Positions 24,398-35,400 of a stretch of DNA of 64,000 bases are shown here, piece after piece (positions within the stretch are counted from its first letter, which is position 1; every line of letters starts with the position of its first letter). The translations under genes were made by a program, and so were the position numbers. Location of the stretch: the NCBI GenBank assembly GCA_964539805.1, contig CAZIKN010000001.1, positions 62,001 to 126,000 on the forward strand, given 5' to 3'. The notes under the pieces are model-generated. The model saw nothing but the letters and a program-made list of their open reading frames with translations, was not told the origin of the DNA and did no database searches. This stretch comes from M3007 sp964539805 (GTDB taxonomy: Bacteria; Bacteroidota; Bacteroidia; Chitinophagales; Saprospiraceae).

Positions 24398-25042
24398 TTA
24401 ATCGCGCTCGGTTCGAATCCGTTTGTCGCGATTGCCACTGTCGGAGTAGCGCTTGTGGTAACGGCCCCAGGAAAATCCAAATTTGAGGCTCAATTGACCA
24501 TAGGCACCACTGAGCTGTTCATTGCTTAAGGATACATAATCGCTGTTGTTAACAAAGCGGTATCCGCCTTCCAGGCCAACGCGAAACCAGCGGAACACAT
24601 TGATTTCCAAGCCACCGGAAGGGTGCATAAAGAGCATTTCATCCGTGCCTTCGTTTTGAAGTTTGGTTCGGGCACGACCGATCTCAAAGTTCAGCACGGG
24701 GTGAATGGCCCTGTAAGGTATAAAGGCATAACTGATTTTGGCGCCGTTGTAGCGCGTGATATCAAAACGGCGGGTTTCGTTGTTGCGAAGCAAAATATCA
24801 TCGCGCAGGCGGTAGTTGCTCCAACCGATGCTGAGGGATTTGCCAAATTCAAAACCAAAAAAACCACCGCGGTTCCAGCCTTCGGTAGCATCATAATTAG
24901 TCAGTTGATGGGAGTATCCGCCCCAAATACCGCTGAAACCCCAACCGCGCTCCCCGATCAGGGTTTCTTCACGCTGGGCCATGGCAGTATTGAGCAAAAT
25001 AAAGGAAAATAAAATAAACAGAAAAGACTTTGCGAACTTCAT
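24398..25042 (-). CDS. Exported beta-barrel protein of unknown function
   Basis: From the ATG at 25042 (MKFAKSFLFILFSF) the protein has 214 residues with a signal peptide ending TAMAQ. The rest alternates hydrophobic and polar residues with many aromatics (GFSGIWGGYSHQL, FFGFEFGKSLSIGWSNYRL, QLSLKFGFSWGRYHKRY), which suggests an eight- to ten-stranded outer-membrane barrel. A longer frame starts at 25108 but its extra 22 residues precede the obvious signal peptide, so I rejected it. The C-terminus is unusually basic and polar instead of ending in an aromatic strand. Convergent with the DUF2520 gene. The function is unknown. Confidence 0.75.
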   Translation of the reverse strand: MKFAKSFLFILFSFILLNTAMAQREETLIGERGWGFSGIWGGYSHQLTNYDATEGWNRGGFFGFEFGKSLSIGWSNYRLRDDILLRNNETRRFDITRYNGAKISYAFIPYRAIHPVLNFEIGRARTKLQNEGTDEMLFMHPSGGLEINVFRWFRVGLEGGYRFVNNSDYVSLSNEQLSGAYGQLSLKFGFSWGRYHKRYSDSGNRDKRIRTERD

Positions 25043-25153
25043 ACGTGAACAGTTTGTCAGGTTAAAAAATGCTTGTTGCAGAAAATGATACGACGGTTGA
25101 ACGGACAAAAACGTTACACGAGGGTTGCAGTTCCTAACATGATTTTAACTAAA

Positions 25154-26014
25154 TCAAAATAAAGCGCCTTGGCTCATCACTTCATCCAATTCTATACTTT
25201 CTGTTTCTATATTATCATAGGTCTCAAGGGGAGTGTCGGGCAGTAAGCGCTTGACAATACGCAATTGGTGGGTATAACGGTTCAGGTCTTTATTGAAAAT
25301 ACCGAAATGGTCCAATTTATCAATGCGTACTTTACCTGAGGCGTGTATAATGTGGCAATCAGGCAAGATAAGGCCGACATGGGTAATTTGGCCCTTGCCG
25401 TTGTCAAAAAAGGCCAGGTCTCCCGTCTGGCATTGCTCCATAAAATCAACCGGGCGGCCCTGCGTCACCTGTTGTGAGGCATCGCGGAGGAGGCGGATGC
25501 CCGCTATCTTGAACACCATTTGGGTAAAACCAGAGCAATCAATGCCAAATGGAGAGCGTCCGCCCCACAGATAGGGTGCATTCAAATAACGGCGGGCTAC
25601 TTTGATCACCCAATCGGCTGTACCCGGCGAATGGCCAGGGGTGACCACAGGCCCCGAAAACTGAAAAAACTGCTCTCCCAGCTGACAGCGCAGTCCATCA
25701 TAACAGGGCAATGATGCCCCTAAGGTAATGGGCATAAAATGATCAGCGGCCATCAGGCCTTCCACCAAAGAAAGGGAAACAGCATGCTGTGCTGTATAGG
25801 CTTCATATTCTCCTGCACTCAGTGTTTTAAGTTGCTTGGCATCCACCCAACCGATGTAACCATCCCAAGCGCAGCTGACCATGCGCCAGTTATCCTTTGA
25901 CTCCTGTATCTGCACGGTTTCACCAAACAGCAACTGGGATACCATCTCGCTTTTATCAGAAGGCTGAGCACGCAAAGGCGCAATAGACACAGCGCAAACG
26001 GCGTAGGGGGACAT
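25154..26014 (-). CDS. NlpC/P60 (C40) family peptidase with SH3-like domain
   Basis: A 286-residue protein. Residues 5-65 are a bacterial SH3-like domain (SIAPLRAQPSDKSEMVSQLLFGE...WVDAKQL), and residues 130-260 an NlpC/P60 domain with the catalytic Cys in GIDCSGF (Cys159-type), the His in ITHVGL and a further polar residue in IIHASG. It should cut peptide cross-links of peptidoglycan, such as gamma-D-Glu to diaminopimelate. No signal peptide is visible from this start, which would leave it cytoplasmic; several Bacteroidota dipeptidyl-peptidase VI homologues are also cytoplasmic and recycle muropeptides. It is in tandem with the M42 peptidase 26 bases upstream on the same strand, suggesting a peptide-recycling pair. 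Confidence 0.9.
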   Translation of the reverse strand: MSPYAVCAVSIAPLRAQPSDKSEMVSQLLFGETVQIQESKDNWRMVSCAWDGYIGWVDAKQLKTLSAGEYEAYTAQHAVSLSLVEGLMAADHFMPITLGASLPCYDGLRCQLGEQFFQFSGPVVTPGHSPGTADWVIKVARRYLNAPYLWGGRSPFGIDCSGFTQMVFKIAGIRLLRDASQQVTQGRPVDFMEQCQTGDLAFFDNGKGQITHVGLILPDCHIIHASGKVRIDKLDHFGIFNKDLNRYTHQLRIVKRLLPDTPLETYDNIETESIELDEVMSQGALF

Positions 26015-26040
26015 TTGAGTGATGAATTATGAGTGATGAG

Positions 26041-27153
26041 TTAAATTTCTTTAAAATAACGGAAGTCATGGTTGGCTTTGATGCGCTTGAGGCTTTCAAA
26101 AATCAGGCGAATCAAGTTGTTGACATCGTCTTTGTGCACCATTTCCACCGTGGTGTGCATGTAGCGCAAGGGCAGCGAGATCAAAGCCGAGGGTACACCA
26201 CCGTTAGAGTAGGCAAATGCATCGGTGTCCGTACCGGTAAATCGGCTGGCAGCCTCGCGCTGGAAAGGGATCTGGTTATCCGTGGCAGCTTCAATGATCA
26301 GGTCCAACAGTTTTTGATGTACAGCGGGCGCATAGGTTACGGTAGGGCCATTGCCGCAGCGCACATCTCCATGCTTTTTAGAACTCATCATTGGGGTGTG
26401 AGTATCATGGGTCACATCCGTTACGATGGCCACGTTGGGCTTTATGGTTTGGGCTATCATTTCGGCACCGCGCAGCCCAACTTCTTCTTGCACGGAATTG
26501 ACCACATAAAGGGTGTAGGGCAACTCCACTTTTTGTTCGTTAATCAGTCTGGCTACTTCCGCTATACAAAAACCGCCCACGCGGTTGTCAATGGCACGGC
26601 AGGCGTAATAGCGGTCGTTCAGCGTAGTAAACTCATCTTGAAAGGTAACCACGCAACCTACGTGAATACCCATTTTGAGCACCTCTTCCCGATCTTTTGC
26701 ACCTACATCAATAGTCAGGTTGTCCTGGGCGGGCGCCACGTTGGAGTCTTTATCGCTACGGGTATGTATGGCAGGCCAGCCAAATACGCCTTGAACCTTG
26801 CCCCCCTGACGCAGGTGTATCCATACGCGCATACTGGGTGCGATGAGGTAATCACTTCCGCCATTGCGTATGATGTGGATAAAACCATCGTCCGTGATAT
26901 AATGAACAAACCAGGAAATCTCGTCGGCATGGCCTTCTATGACCACCTTAAAGTCTTTACCGGGGTTGATAATGCCATAAGCAGTACCATAATTATCTAA
27001 TTGCCAGTCGTGTATATATGGTTTAAGGTATTCAAGCCATAATTTTTGGCCTGGAGCTTCGAATCCAGTGGGGCTGAAGTTGTTGAGATAGCGGCGAAGG
27101 AAAGCCTCTGAATGTGCTGTTAAGATAGGTGATGCAACCGATGCGTTGTCCAT
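26041..27153 (-). CDS. M42-family (Frv-like) metallo-aminopeptidase
   Basis: A 370-residue cytoplasmic peptidase of the M42/glutamyl aminopeptidase type. Metal-binding and catalytic motifs are seen in order: EGHADEISW (His75 and Asp77 region), ACRAIDNRVGG (bridging Asp), VQEEVGLRGAE (catalytic Glu and metal Glu), VTDVTHDTH (Asp) and a late MHTTVEM (His). The dodecameric TET peptidases of this family trim short peptides from the N-terminus. The start codon lies 27 bases from NlpC/P60 in the same direction, so the two are probably co-transcribed. The length is normal for the family. Confidence 0.9.
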   Translation of the reverse strand: MDNASVASPILTAHSEAFLRRYLNNFSPTGFEAPGQKLWLEYLKPYIHDWQLDNYGTAYGIINPGKDFKVVIEGHADEISWFVHYITDDGFIHIIRNGGSDYLIAPSMRVWIHLRQGGKVQGVFGWPAIHTRSDKDSNVAPAQDNLTIDVGAKDREEVLKMGIHVGCVVTFQDEFTTLNDRYYACRAIDNRVGGFCIAEVARLINEQKVELPYTLYVVNSVQEEVGLRGAEMIAQTIKPNVAIVTDVTHDTHTPMMSSKKHGDVRCGNGPTVTYAPAVHQKLLDLIIEAATDNQIPFQREAASRFTGTDTDAFAYSNGGVPSALISLPLRYMHTTVEMVHKDDVNNLIRLIFESLKRIKANHDFRYFKEI

Positions 27154-27806
27154 TTAATAAAAGTATAATAGCGGGATTTTTAGCCGAAATATCGGCTGCA
27201 AAGGAAATAATATTTTTATTAGTTCATCAAAAATTGGTTGTGGATAAGGCAATTCTGAATAATTCTGATTTATTTTTTGAAAATACAACAATATTATTTT
27301 GCACAAAAAACATATTATTTAATTGATTTTCAATTAAATAAAAAAATAAAGCAACGACAAACAAGAAAATCTGTTTTTGCGTCAAGCATACAGATCCTCT
27401 CATGTTTGTGGAACAATTGGCGCACTAACAAAAGAAACACGTCATTGCACCGAAAGAATTTACCAATAAAAAGAAGGATAAATATGTTTACAATTCCTGA
27501 AAATGTTACCTTTACGGCGATTATTTATTTTACTCCAAACACTAACGGCAAAATCACCTCCAATCCCGATTGCGCTGTTTTTCCTGCCACTCCGTGTTGT
27601 TCTTGTGAAAAGCGTTGACCTGTGTGCACTGGTTAATCGCCATTGGTATGCTTTTTGCCTTTTTAACATATGGTATAAGCGCCTACCCATATATGGTTAA
27701 TTTATATCAAATCAAACCCCAATTTGGTTACCAATAAAACTTTAACCGTTTGTTTTCCGAAAATAGAGCAAACGTTTTTTCCATAAATAATAAATTTTAG
27801 ACGCCT
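27154..27806. other. AT-rich 650-base intergenic region without a supportable gene
   Basis: This gap between the M42 gene (minus) and the PorP-like gene (plus) is strongly AT-rich. I see a perfect 12-bp inverted repeat at 27315-27341 (TTATTTAATTGA, three-base spacer), a six-bp hairpin AGCCGA/TCGGCT at 27182-27197, and a single perfect DnaA-box-like TGTGGATAA at 27239-27247. A 113-codon frame at 27277 has no protein-like composition. The region probably holds the promoters and long leaders of the two divergent units. Confidence 0.6.
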
Positions 27807-28886
27807 GTGATAAAAGTTTTCACAACCCCGCGTTTTCTTTTCCTGATTTGCCTGTTCATTTGGCAAAATGTGGCCTCGTATGCTCAGGACATCCATTTTT
27901 CCCAGTTTGGCAATTCGCCACTAAACCTCAACCCTGCACAAGCGGGCGTATTTGGAGGTGACATGCGCTTTGTAGGTAACTATCGTGACCAATGGCGCTC
28001 TGACAGAAACCAGCCTTTGGTGCCTTACCTGACTTTTTCAGGAAGTTTGGAGAACAAAATCTACTTCAATCCGGGCCGTTATGACCGGTTTCTCACCGGC
28101 TCCATTTTGTTCAATTATGACCGCCAAGGTGATCTGCGCCTCACCTCCCTTCAGATAGGCTTCCCAATTAGCCTTACCCTGCCTGTAGCCAGCGGCCATT
28201 TCCTGACTTTTGGGGTCACCCCTATGTTTGCGCAAAGGGCAGTCAACAGCGACCAATGGAGTTTTGACGCACAATGGTTTGACTGCATGTACAATCCTGG
28301 TGCCCCCATACGTGAGAACCAATTGGTTGCCAATGATGCTATCCGATATTTTGACCTCAGTGCCGGCTTAAATTATCGGCTCCAGGCTCAATCCTCTCGC
28401 ACACGCCTCAATTTTGGGGCAGCCATGCATCATATCAACCGCCCGCACCATGATTTTTGGTCCGCCTCCTTGACCGATCCAGGCCAGATACGCTTGTACA
28501 ATAAACTCACCCTTCAGGGCCAAGCCCTGATTCAGGCTACGGCCAACATGGATTTCATTGGCCAGGCTGTGCACCAAAGCCAGGGTACCTATCGCGAATT
28601 CGTTTACGGTGTTGCGGCACGCCTGCACCTCAACCGAAATCCTTACAAAGAATTGGCCCTTCAGGTAGGTGTGGACATGCGCAACAACCGGCGCAACAAT
28701 GACGCTCTCATACCATCCATAACCGTGCTGTACAAAACCTGGCAGTTGGGCCTCAGCTATGACGCCAATGTATGGACTGACGTTGAACGCGTAACCAGAG
28801 GACGCGGCGGCCCGGAACTCTCCTTGATCCACCGTTTGTATCGGGTAAAACCGTTGCCGGTGTTCAAGACCTGCCCTATCATGTAA
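27807..28886 (+). CDS. PorP/SprF-family type IX secretion membrane protein
   Basis: A 359-residue outer-membrane protein starting with GTG. A signal peptide (residues 1-27, ending ASYAQ) is followed by the family signature DIHFSQFGNSPLNLNPAQAG and then YRDQWRS, and by barrel-like strands to the end. PorP/SprF proteins partner with type IX secretion and are needed to export or attach giant gliding adhesins of the SprB type. The next gene begins 33 bases downstream and the third gene encodes exactly such an adhesin, so a co-transcribed adhesin-presentation unit is likely. The gene is preceded by a long AT-rich region. Confidence 0.92.
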   Translation: MIKVFTTPRFLFLICLFIWQNVASYAQDIHFSQFGNSPLNLNPAQAGVFGGDMRFVGNYRDQWRSDRNQPLVPYLTFSGSLENKIYFNPGRYDRFLTGSILFNYDRQGDLRLTSLQIGFPISLTLPVASGHFLTFGVTPMFAQRAVNSDQWSFDAQWFDCMYNPGAPIRENQLVANDAIRYFDLSAGLNYRLQAQSSRTRLNFGAAMHHINRPHHDFWSASLTDPGQIRLYNKLTLQGQALIQATANMDFIGQAVHQSQGTYREFVYGVAARLHLNRNPYKELALQVGVDMRNNRRNNDALIPSITVLYKTWQLGLSYDANVWTDVERVTRGRGGPELSLIHRLYRVKPLPVFKTCPIM

Positions 28887-28919
28887 TCCACCGTTCCAAA
28901 AACTCACCTTTTTTATATA

Positions 28920-31900
28920 ATGAGGCATTTCAAGTCCTTTCTATTTGTATTTTTTATTGGCCTTACGCAAGTGCTAACGGCTCAGGTTGATGGTAAAAAT
29001 ACCGTTGTAACCGATCGTGTGAATGAAGAATTTGACCGCGCGCCCCTTAACTCAATAGAAAAAGCAGCCGAAAAAGCCATGGCCGAGGGAGATTATTATG
29101 CGGCCATGCAGTACTACAAACGAGTAGTACGATTTGACAGCAGCAATGTGAAAGCCTGGCGGGGAATAGGTGATGCAGCCATGCATTTCGCAGCGTATGA
29201 AGAGGCCGAAAACGCATTTCAACACCTTATCAACATCAATCAGATTGGCAGCGATGCCGCCCCCATACTCAAACTGGCAGAACTGAAATACCGTAGGTAC
29301 AATTTTGTAGAAGCTAAACTGATCTATGAAAGGCTTTTGGCAGAAAAACCAGCAGGAGTAAGCCAGGAAGCACTGGCAGAAGCCCAAAAACAACTCATCA
29401 ACTGCCAATGGGCGGAAAGTGTTGCGGACAATTCGGATGTGACTTCACCCGCCACTGCTATTCGCGAGGTCAATAGCGAACACTCAGAGTACTCGCCTTA
29501 CCTTTATGGTGATACACTTTATTTTTCTTCCTATCGTTTTGAAAATCAGAAAGATAAACATATTCCCAAACGCAACGTCATTAAAATTATGACGGGCATT
29601 CCAGACAAAGATACCCTTGCTATTGGCACTGCGGAATTTAATGCGCCTGTCAATGGCGAGCAGCAGCACAGTGCGCACGTGGCATTTAACCGCAACAAGA
29701 CGCTTCTTATTTACGCGGTAGGCAAATATACGGATGCTTCCAAGATAGAATGCCGCTTGTTCATGCGCAAGCGCAATGGCAATGTATGGGGAGACCCCAC
29801 TCCCCTTCCTGCCAGTATCAATATGGCAGGCTATACAACCACCGAACCATCCATTGGCCACTCCATCAGTGACCCTGGCAAAGAAGTATTGTATTTTGTA
29901 AGTGACCGCCCGGGCGGAAAAGGAGGCCGTGATATATGGTACAGCAACATACTTGCGGACAGTTTTTCGCATCCGGTCAATATTGGGTCTTTGAACACGG
30001 CTGGTGAGGATGTTACGCCTTTTTATCATTCCAAATCAGGAACCTTGTTTTATAGCACAAATGGACTTCGTACCATTGGTGGTTATGATGTATATCAAGC
30101 CCGTGGTATGCGCACGAATTGGGGCGCACCTGATCACATGGGCATCCCGATCAATTCTGGAGACAACGATGTATTCTATTTTCAAAATGATGATAGCAGT
30201 ATAGGCTTATTGGCCAGCAACCGCGAAGGCTCCAGAAACTTGTCAGAAGAAGCCTGCTGTTATGACATCTACAAGGTCAACCTGTTCAAGCCCAAAATGG
30301 AAGTGGTCATTTTGGACAAAACGACTAAAGATTCCCTGCGCCGTTCCTCGGTGTGGCTGTATGCCCTCAAACCTGATGGCAGTCCTGAGGACCAGGGAAC
30401 AAAAGTAGAGGTAATAGGTGCCAAATGGGCATTTGACCTTCAGCCCGGCAAAAGCTATATGCTGGTGGGTGCCAAGGAAAACTACTACAATGACACCCTT
30501 CGCTTCCAAACCCCTGCAAAGCCTTGGAAAGACCTGATGGTCAAAAAGTTATACCTCGGCCAGCAGACCCCTGTCTTAGTGGCGACCATATTTGACCAAC
30601 TGACACGCGAGCCAATCATGGGCGCCACGCTGCGCTTTATTGACCTGGGCCCCGTTAGTGTTGAGCCTCCTCGCCCTGTCATCAAAACGGATGTGCATCC
30701 TTTGGACAACTCCTATCGCTATAATTTGGACTACGAGCACCGGTACCGTGTTTTTGCTTCAAAAAATGGGTACTCTACGGATTCAACCGACATTATCTCA
30801 ACTATTGGCCTTAAAACACCCTCGCTGATTCAGCGCCAACTTTTCCTGCGCAATGGCCTTGCATTACAAGCGCACACCATCAACCGCGCCAATCGTGATA
30901 CCATGTATCAGGTCAATTATGAGTTGGTTGACCTTACAGGTGGTACAGCACCCAAGACCTATGTCAATCCTTTGGGCAACAAATATTTTATCACCGGGCT
31001 TCAGCCCAATCGCGAATATCGCCTGATTGCCAAAAAGGAGGGTTTTGAGCCGGACACCGTAATGTTCAATACCAATGGCCTTGACCCATTGTCTTTCCAG
31101 ACCATCATCAAGCAACTCGAACTCAAGCCACCCAAAGTGCGCCTGATCGTTACCGTATTTGACAAAGATACCAAAGAGGCCATAAACGGTGCCGCTTCCC
31201 GATTTGTAAATCTAGGCATAATCGGTTCAAAATCATATCGTTACCTGTATCGTGACGAATCACATCCCGCTGATAACCGCTATGAATATATGCTTGAGTC
31301 CGATCAGTATTATCGGGTTTCGGCCAATAAAATTGGTTACACTGTTGACTCAACAGAAATCATCAACCCAACAGAAAAGGCCATCAATGGCGTGATTGAA
31401 CGAAAATTGTACCTCCAGCGAGGCGTCTCTTTCAAAGGTTATGCGGTGAATAAGCTGACGCGTGACACCTTGCACGATGTAACATTTAGACTGATAGACC
31501 TGAGGTCAAATGAGCCAGAAAAGGTTTTTGTCAACCCGGTGCCTGTAAAATCATATCAAACGGTTTTGGCTTTTGAAAAAAGATATATGCTGATTGCGCA
31601 AAAAGAAAACTGGAGCTCTGATACGGTTCGCTTCAACACCGTGAACCTGCCCAAGGTAGAGTTCCAAAAGATCGTTCGCGAACTTCAGTTGTTGCCTTTG
31701 TCTTTAGATGCATATCTGCCGATCAAACTCTTTTTTGACAATGATGAACCTGACAAACGCACCCTTGCGACAACCACACAGCGACAATATCAGCCGACAT
31801 ATGTAGATTATATCCGCCGCAAACAAGAATTCCAGAAAAACTACACGGCAGACATGCCAGAGGGCAAAGCAAAAGAAGATGCCTTGGTGGCCATTGACAA

Positions 31901-32318
31901 TTTCTTTGAGAAAGAAGTGCGTGAAGGCTGGAACCGCCTTTTTGCCTTCTCCGAGGCACTATATAAAATGATGGAACGCGGTGACTCAGTAGTGCTCACC
32001 TTACGCGGCTTTGCCTCACCTCGTGCAGCAAGTAACTACAACATGGCCTTGACCTCGCGGCGTGTATCGAGCGTAAACAACCACTTCAAACTTTTTGATG
32101 GTAGCATATATCGGAAATTCCAGGAAAATGGCCAGTTGGCCATTGAATTGGAGCCACGCGGTGAAACCAACCCTCCCGGAGTAAGTGATGTTATTGGCGA
32201 CCAAAAACGGTCCGTGTTCAGCGTAGAAGCCTCCCGTGAAAGGCGGCTTGAAATCATTGGCGTTGAGGTGAACAAAGTTAAGTACGATCTGCGAAAGACT
32301 ACGGCTCCAAGAAAGTAA
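28920..32318 (+). CDS. Large TPR/PD40/OmpA-like envelope protein (PorE-like)
   Basis: A 1132-residue exported protein (signal peptide 1-21, ending VLTAQ). The order of domains is TPR-like helices (about 40-165), a PD40-type beta-propeller (about 185-440; YSPYLYGDTLYFSSYR, VLYFVSDRPGGKGGRDIWY, GTLFYSTNGLRTIGGYD), then at least four carboxypeptidase-regulatory-like modules with recurring LYL/LFLR and RVFASKNGYSTDS-type segments (460-930), then a divergent OmpA-like domain (about 940-1125; IKLFFDNDEPD, NMALTSRRVSSV, SRERRLEII). TPR, propeller, CRD and OmpA in this order is the PorE layout of type IX secretion systems, where it is thought to tie the machinery to peptidoglycan. It lies between the PorP-like gene and the adhesin. 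Confidence 0.85.
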   Translation: MRHFKSFLFVFFIGLTQVLTAQVDGKNTVVTDRVNEEFDRAPLNSIEKAAEKAMAEGDYYAAMQYYKRVVRFDSSNVKAWRGIGDAAMHFAAYEEAENAFQHLININQIGSDAAPILKLAELKYRRYNFVEAKLIYERLLAEKPAGVSQEALAEAQKQLINCQWAESVADNSDVTSPATAIREVNSEHSEYSPYLYGDTLYFSSYRFENQKDKHIPKRNVIKIMTGIPDKDTLAIGTAEFNAPVNGEQQHSAHVAFNRNKTLLIYAVGKYTDASKIECRLFMRKRNGNVWGDPTPLPASINMAGYTTTEPSIGHSISDPGKEVLYFVSDRPGGKGGRDIWYSNILADSFSHPVNIGSLNTAGEDVTPFYHSKSGTLFYSTNGLRTIGGYDVYQARGMRTNWGAPDHMGIPINSGDNDVFYFQNDDSSIGLLASNREGSRNLSEEACCYDIYKVNLFKPKMEVVILDKTTKDSLRRSSVWLYALKPDGSPEDQGTKVEVIGAKWAFDLQPGKSYMLVGAKENYYNDTLRFQTPAKPWKDLMVKKLYLGQQTPVLVATIFDQLTREPIMGATLRFIDLGPVSVEPPRPVIKTDVHPLDNSYRYNLDYEHRYRVFASKNGYSTDSTDIISTIGLKTPSLIQRQLFLRNGLALQAHTINRANRDTMYQVNYELVDLTGGTAPKTYVNPLGNKYFITGLQPNREYRLIAKKEGFEPDTVMFNTNGLDPLSFQTIIKQLELKPPKVRLIVTVFDKDTKEAINGAASRFVNLGIIGSKSYRYLYRDESHPADNRYEYMLESDQYYRVSANKIGYTVDSTEIINPTEKAINGVIERKLYLQRGVSFKGYAVNKLTRDTLHDVTFRLIDLRSNEPEKVFVNPVPVKSYQTVLAFEKRYMLIAQKENWSSDTVRFNTVNLPKVEFQKIVRELQLLPLSLDAYLPIKLFFDNDEPDKRTLATTTQRQYQPTYVDYIRRKQEFQKNYTADMPEGKAKEDALVAIDNFFEKEVREGWNRLFAFSEALYKMMERGDSVVLTLRGFASPRAASNYNMALTSRRVSSVNNHFKLFDGSIYRKFQENGQLAIELEPRGETNPPGVSDVIGDQKRSVFSVEASRERRLEIIGVEVNKVKYDLRKTTAPRK

Positions 32319-32402
32319 CTTGACTAAAAATCAATGTTTTACAAAAAGAAATTCATTCTTGACTTAAAAAATAATCCATCCCGGATGCAACATATTTTAA
32401 TT

Positions 32403-35400
32403 ATGAAAAACGGTATCAAACACACTTACCGGCTGGTGCTTTCTTTCTTGCTGATAATCACCATATCTGCACAAATGGCGGCCCAGGTTTCATCGCCGCC
32501 TCCTTGCGATGGCCCGTTGACAATCTACTTCTCAGTGTCTTATCTGGGATGTGACAACCCTGGAGCCAACGCAAAAGTAATTCCCAACTGTGGCACCTTG
32601 CCTTTCAGTTATCAATGGAGCAATGGTACCATCAGTGCGGAAATCTTAAACGTCCTGCCGGGCACATACACTGCAACGGTAACAGATGCCAAAGGATTGA
32701 AGGCTATTGGTAGTGTGGTAGTACCTACAGCACCCGCTACCAACCTGAGTGTTTCGGCCGTCATAAACGGGGGCGCTTGCACATCCGGGGCCACAGGTTC
32801 AGTTACCTTAACCATGAACGGCGGTACCGCTCCTTATGACGTGAAATGGTACACCAATCCTAATAATACCAATATAAAAAATGACCAGAGCTCGCCTTTT
32901 GTTATCAGCAATTTGGCTCCAGGCAGCTACACGATTGTAGTAACAGACGAACGGTATTGCCGTGACACCATAAAAGCAGAAATCAAGGCTGGGCTTGTGG
33001 TAACCGCCACCTCATCACCTGTTACCTGTACCAATCCCAATGCGGGTAAAATTACCCTCAACATTGGTACTCCTGGTGGAACAGCGCCTTACACCATTTC
33101 CGGTGCTGGCCCTGCTGCTATTACCACTTCTACATTCCCGTTTTCCATTAGCAATCTGACAGCAGGAAACTATACCCTCACCGTAACTGATGCCAACGGA
33201 TGCACTGGAACGGTAAGCAGCAAAGTAGAAACCGCCCTTGATGTGGTCCTTACCGCTACGGCACCCTCTAACCCTGTTTGTGGAGGACAAGACCTTAGCA
33301 TCAACCTTGGCAATAGCGGCATTGCACCTTATCTTGTGTCTTGGGAAGGGCCAAATGGTTTTGTGGGAAGCACAACAACCAATACGTTTCCGGTTGTATT
33401 AAAAAATGTTCCTCCCGGAAATTATACTGTAAAAGTTACAGATGCAACAGGATGTACTGGCGTGGAAACCACGACAACCGGAGGCAATCCGGTTATGCAG
33501 ATCACCGCAACAGCAACGCCCGTTAGTTGTACGGATTCAAAAGCGGGTACAATCACGGTCAATTTTATCACGCCTGGCAATCCAAACTATACCCTTTCAT
33601 GGTCAGGCGGTTCTCAGGCCTTAAGCAATTTGCCTTTCACCATCAGTGGCTTATCTGCAGCCACTTATGTGATAACTATAACGGATTCAAAGGGTTGCAC
33701 AGCAACCACCACAACTAAGGTAGAAAGCGCTCTGGATGTGGTACTCGTAGCTTCCGCCCCCTCCAATCCACTTTGTGGAGGATCTGATTTAAAAATTGAC
33801 CTGAACGGTTTCAAGGGCACCGCCCCTTATGACCTCGCATGGGACGGCCCGGGACAGTTTGACGGCACCGCCAACGATATCAACCTGCCCTTTACCCTGA
33901 AAAACGTACCTTCCGGAACCTACACCATTACGGTAACTGATGTTACAGGATGTACTGGTACAGAAACAATTGAAATCAAAAACACTAAGGAGCCGCTGCT
34001 AATTATAGCAACTGGAACCCAGGTCTCTTGCCAAAATGATAAGGATGGTACAGTTACACTAACCACAGTGTTCCCCGGAACTGCGCCGTACCGGGTCTCT
34101 TGGTCAGGCAATGAAATAACAGGGGCACTACTACCCCTAACAATAAACAACCTCGCGCCTGGCAACTACTGCTTCACGGTTACCGATGCCAACGGCTGCA
34201 CCGCCACTGCCTGCGCAAGGGTGGAAACCGCCCTCGACGTCACCCTAACAGCCAAAACTCCGGTTTTAGTTAATTGTGGAGGTGTTGATTTGGAGATTGA
34301 CATTAATGGTTTTAAAGGCACTCTTCCTTATAAAATCACATGGGATGGTCCAGGCAGCTTTGACGGCATGCAATCGGGAGTGACTACGCTTCCTTTTGTG
34401 CTCAAAAACGTACCATCGGGTACTTACCATGTGACCATAACAGATGCCACAGGGTGCTCAGGCACAGAAACCCTGGATGTAAAAGCGGGCAATGAGCCTA
34501 TGATTATTGCAGCAGTAGGTACACAGGTAAGTTGTGGTTTGGATGACGGAATGATTACATTGACAATGCTTAGCCCGGGCACTGCCCCATACACGATAAC
34601 ATGGACAGGTGGCACGGCTGTGCCAAACGCAACTTTCCCATTCAAATTTAATGATCTGAAACCTGGTGAATATTGCTTTACAGTGACCGATGCCAATGGT
34701 TGTACCGCAACGGCTTGCGCAACCGTCAAGTTTGCTTTAGATGTTAAATTAACGGTTATTGAAGGCACACAACTTTGTGGCGGGGGAAGTTTGATCGTAG
34801 ATGTTATCGGTTTTCAAGGTATGGCACCGTATAAAATCGAGCTTCAAGGGCCAACGAGTGGCACCAAATTAAATGTGCCTTCTTTGCCAGACACAATACA
34901 AGGACTTCAGCCCGGTAAATACACTGTTATTTTAACCGACAAAAATGGCTGCTCAGGGCTTGCGATGGCAACGATCAAAGGAGACACCATGATGCAGGTA
35001 TCCCTCGCTCCGACAGATCTATTGTGCACAGGCAATGGTAAAGATGGTAAAATCACTGTTGCAATTAGCAATCCAAAAACAGCCCCCTATGCTATAGGTT
35101 GGAATACAGGAAGTATTAGTGGCGTAAATACCAACCAATTTCCGTTCACGATCATTGAATTGGAAGCCAATACCTATACTGTAACGGTCACGGATGCCAA
35201 CGGATGCTCCAGCACAGCCTCTACTACGATAAAAGGCGGTCCAGTGGATATCACTCTTTTACCCACAAGTGATGTAAAGGCTTGCATTGACAGCACTATA
35301 CAACTAAAAATCAATAACTTAGATCCAAAGGATTTGCTTATATTCGAATGGACTGCCAATAGCACTAATATCACGATAACTCCGTCCAACGGTGATAGCC

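Noticed and set aside
26029..27000. 323-codon plus-strand frame opposite the M42 peptidase
   Set aside because: Antisense shadow of a peptidase with all metal-binding motifs; no domain or signal of its own.
27239..27247. Replication origin suggested by a DnaA-type box
   Set aside because: Only one perfect box lies in the gap (another is inside the M42 gene); there is no cluster, no dnaA/dnaN neighbour and no skew information.
27277..27618. 113-codon frame in the AT-rich gap
   Set aside because: Composition is that of random AT-rich DNA (Lys, Asn, Arg, Phe runs); no domain and no start context.
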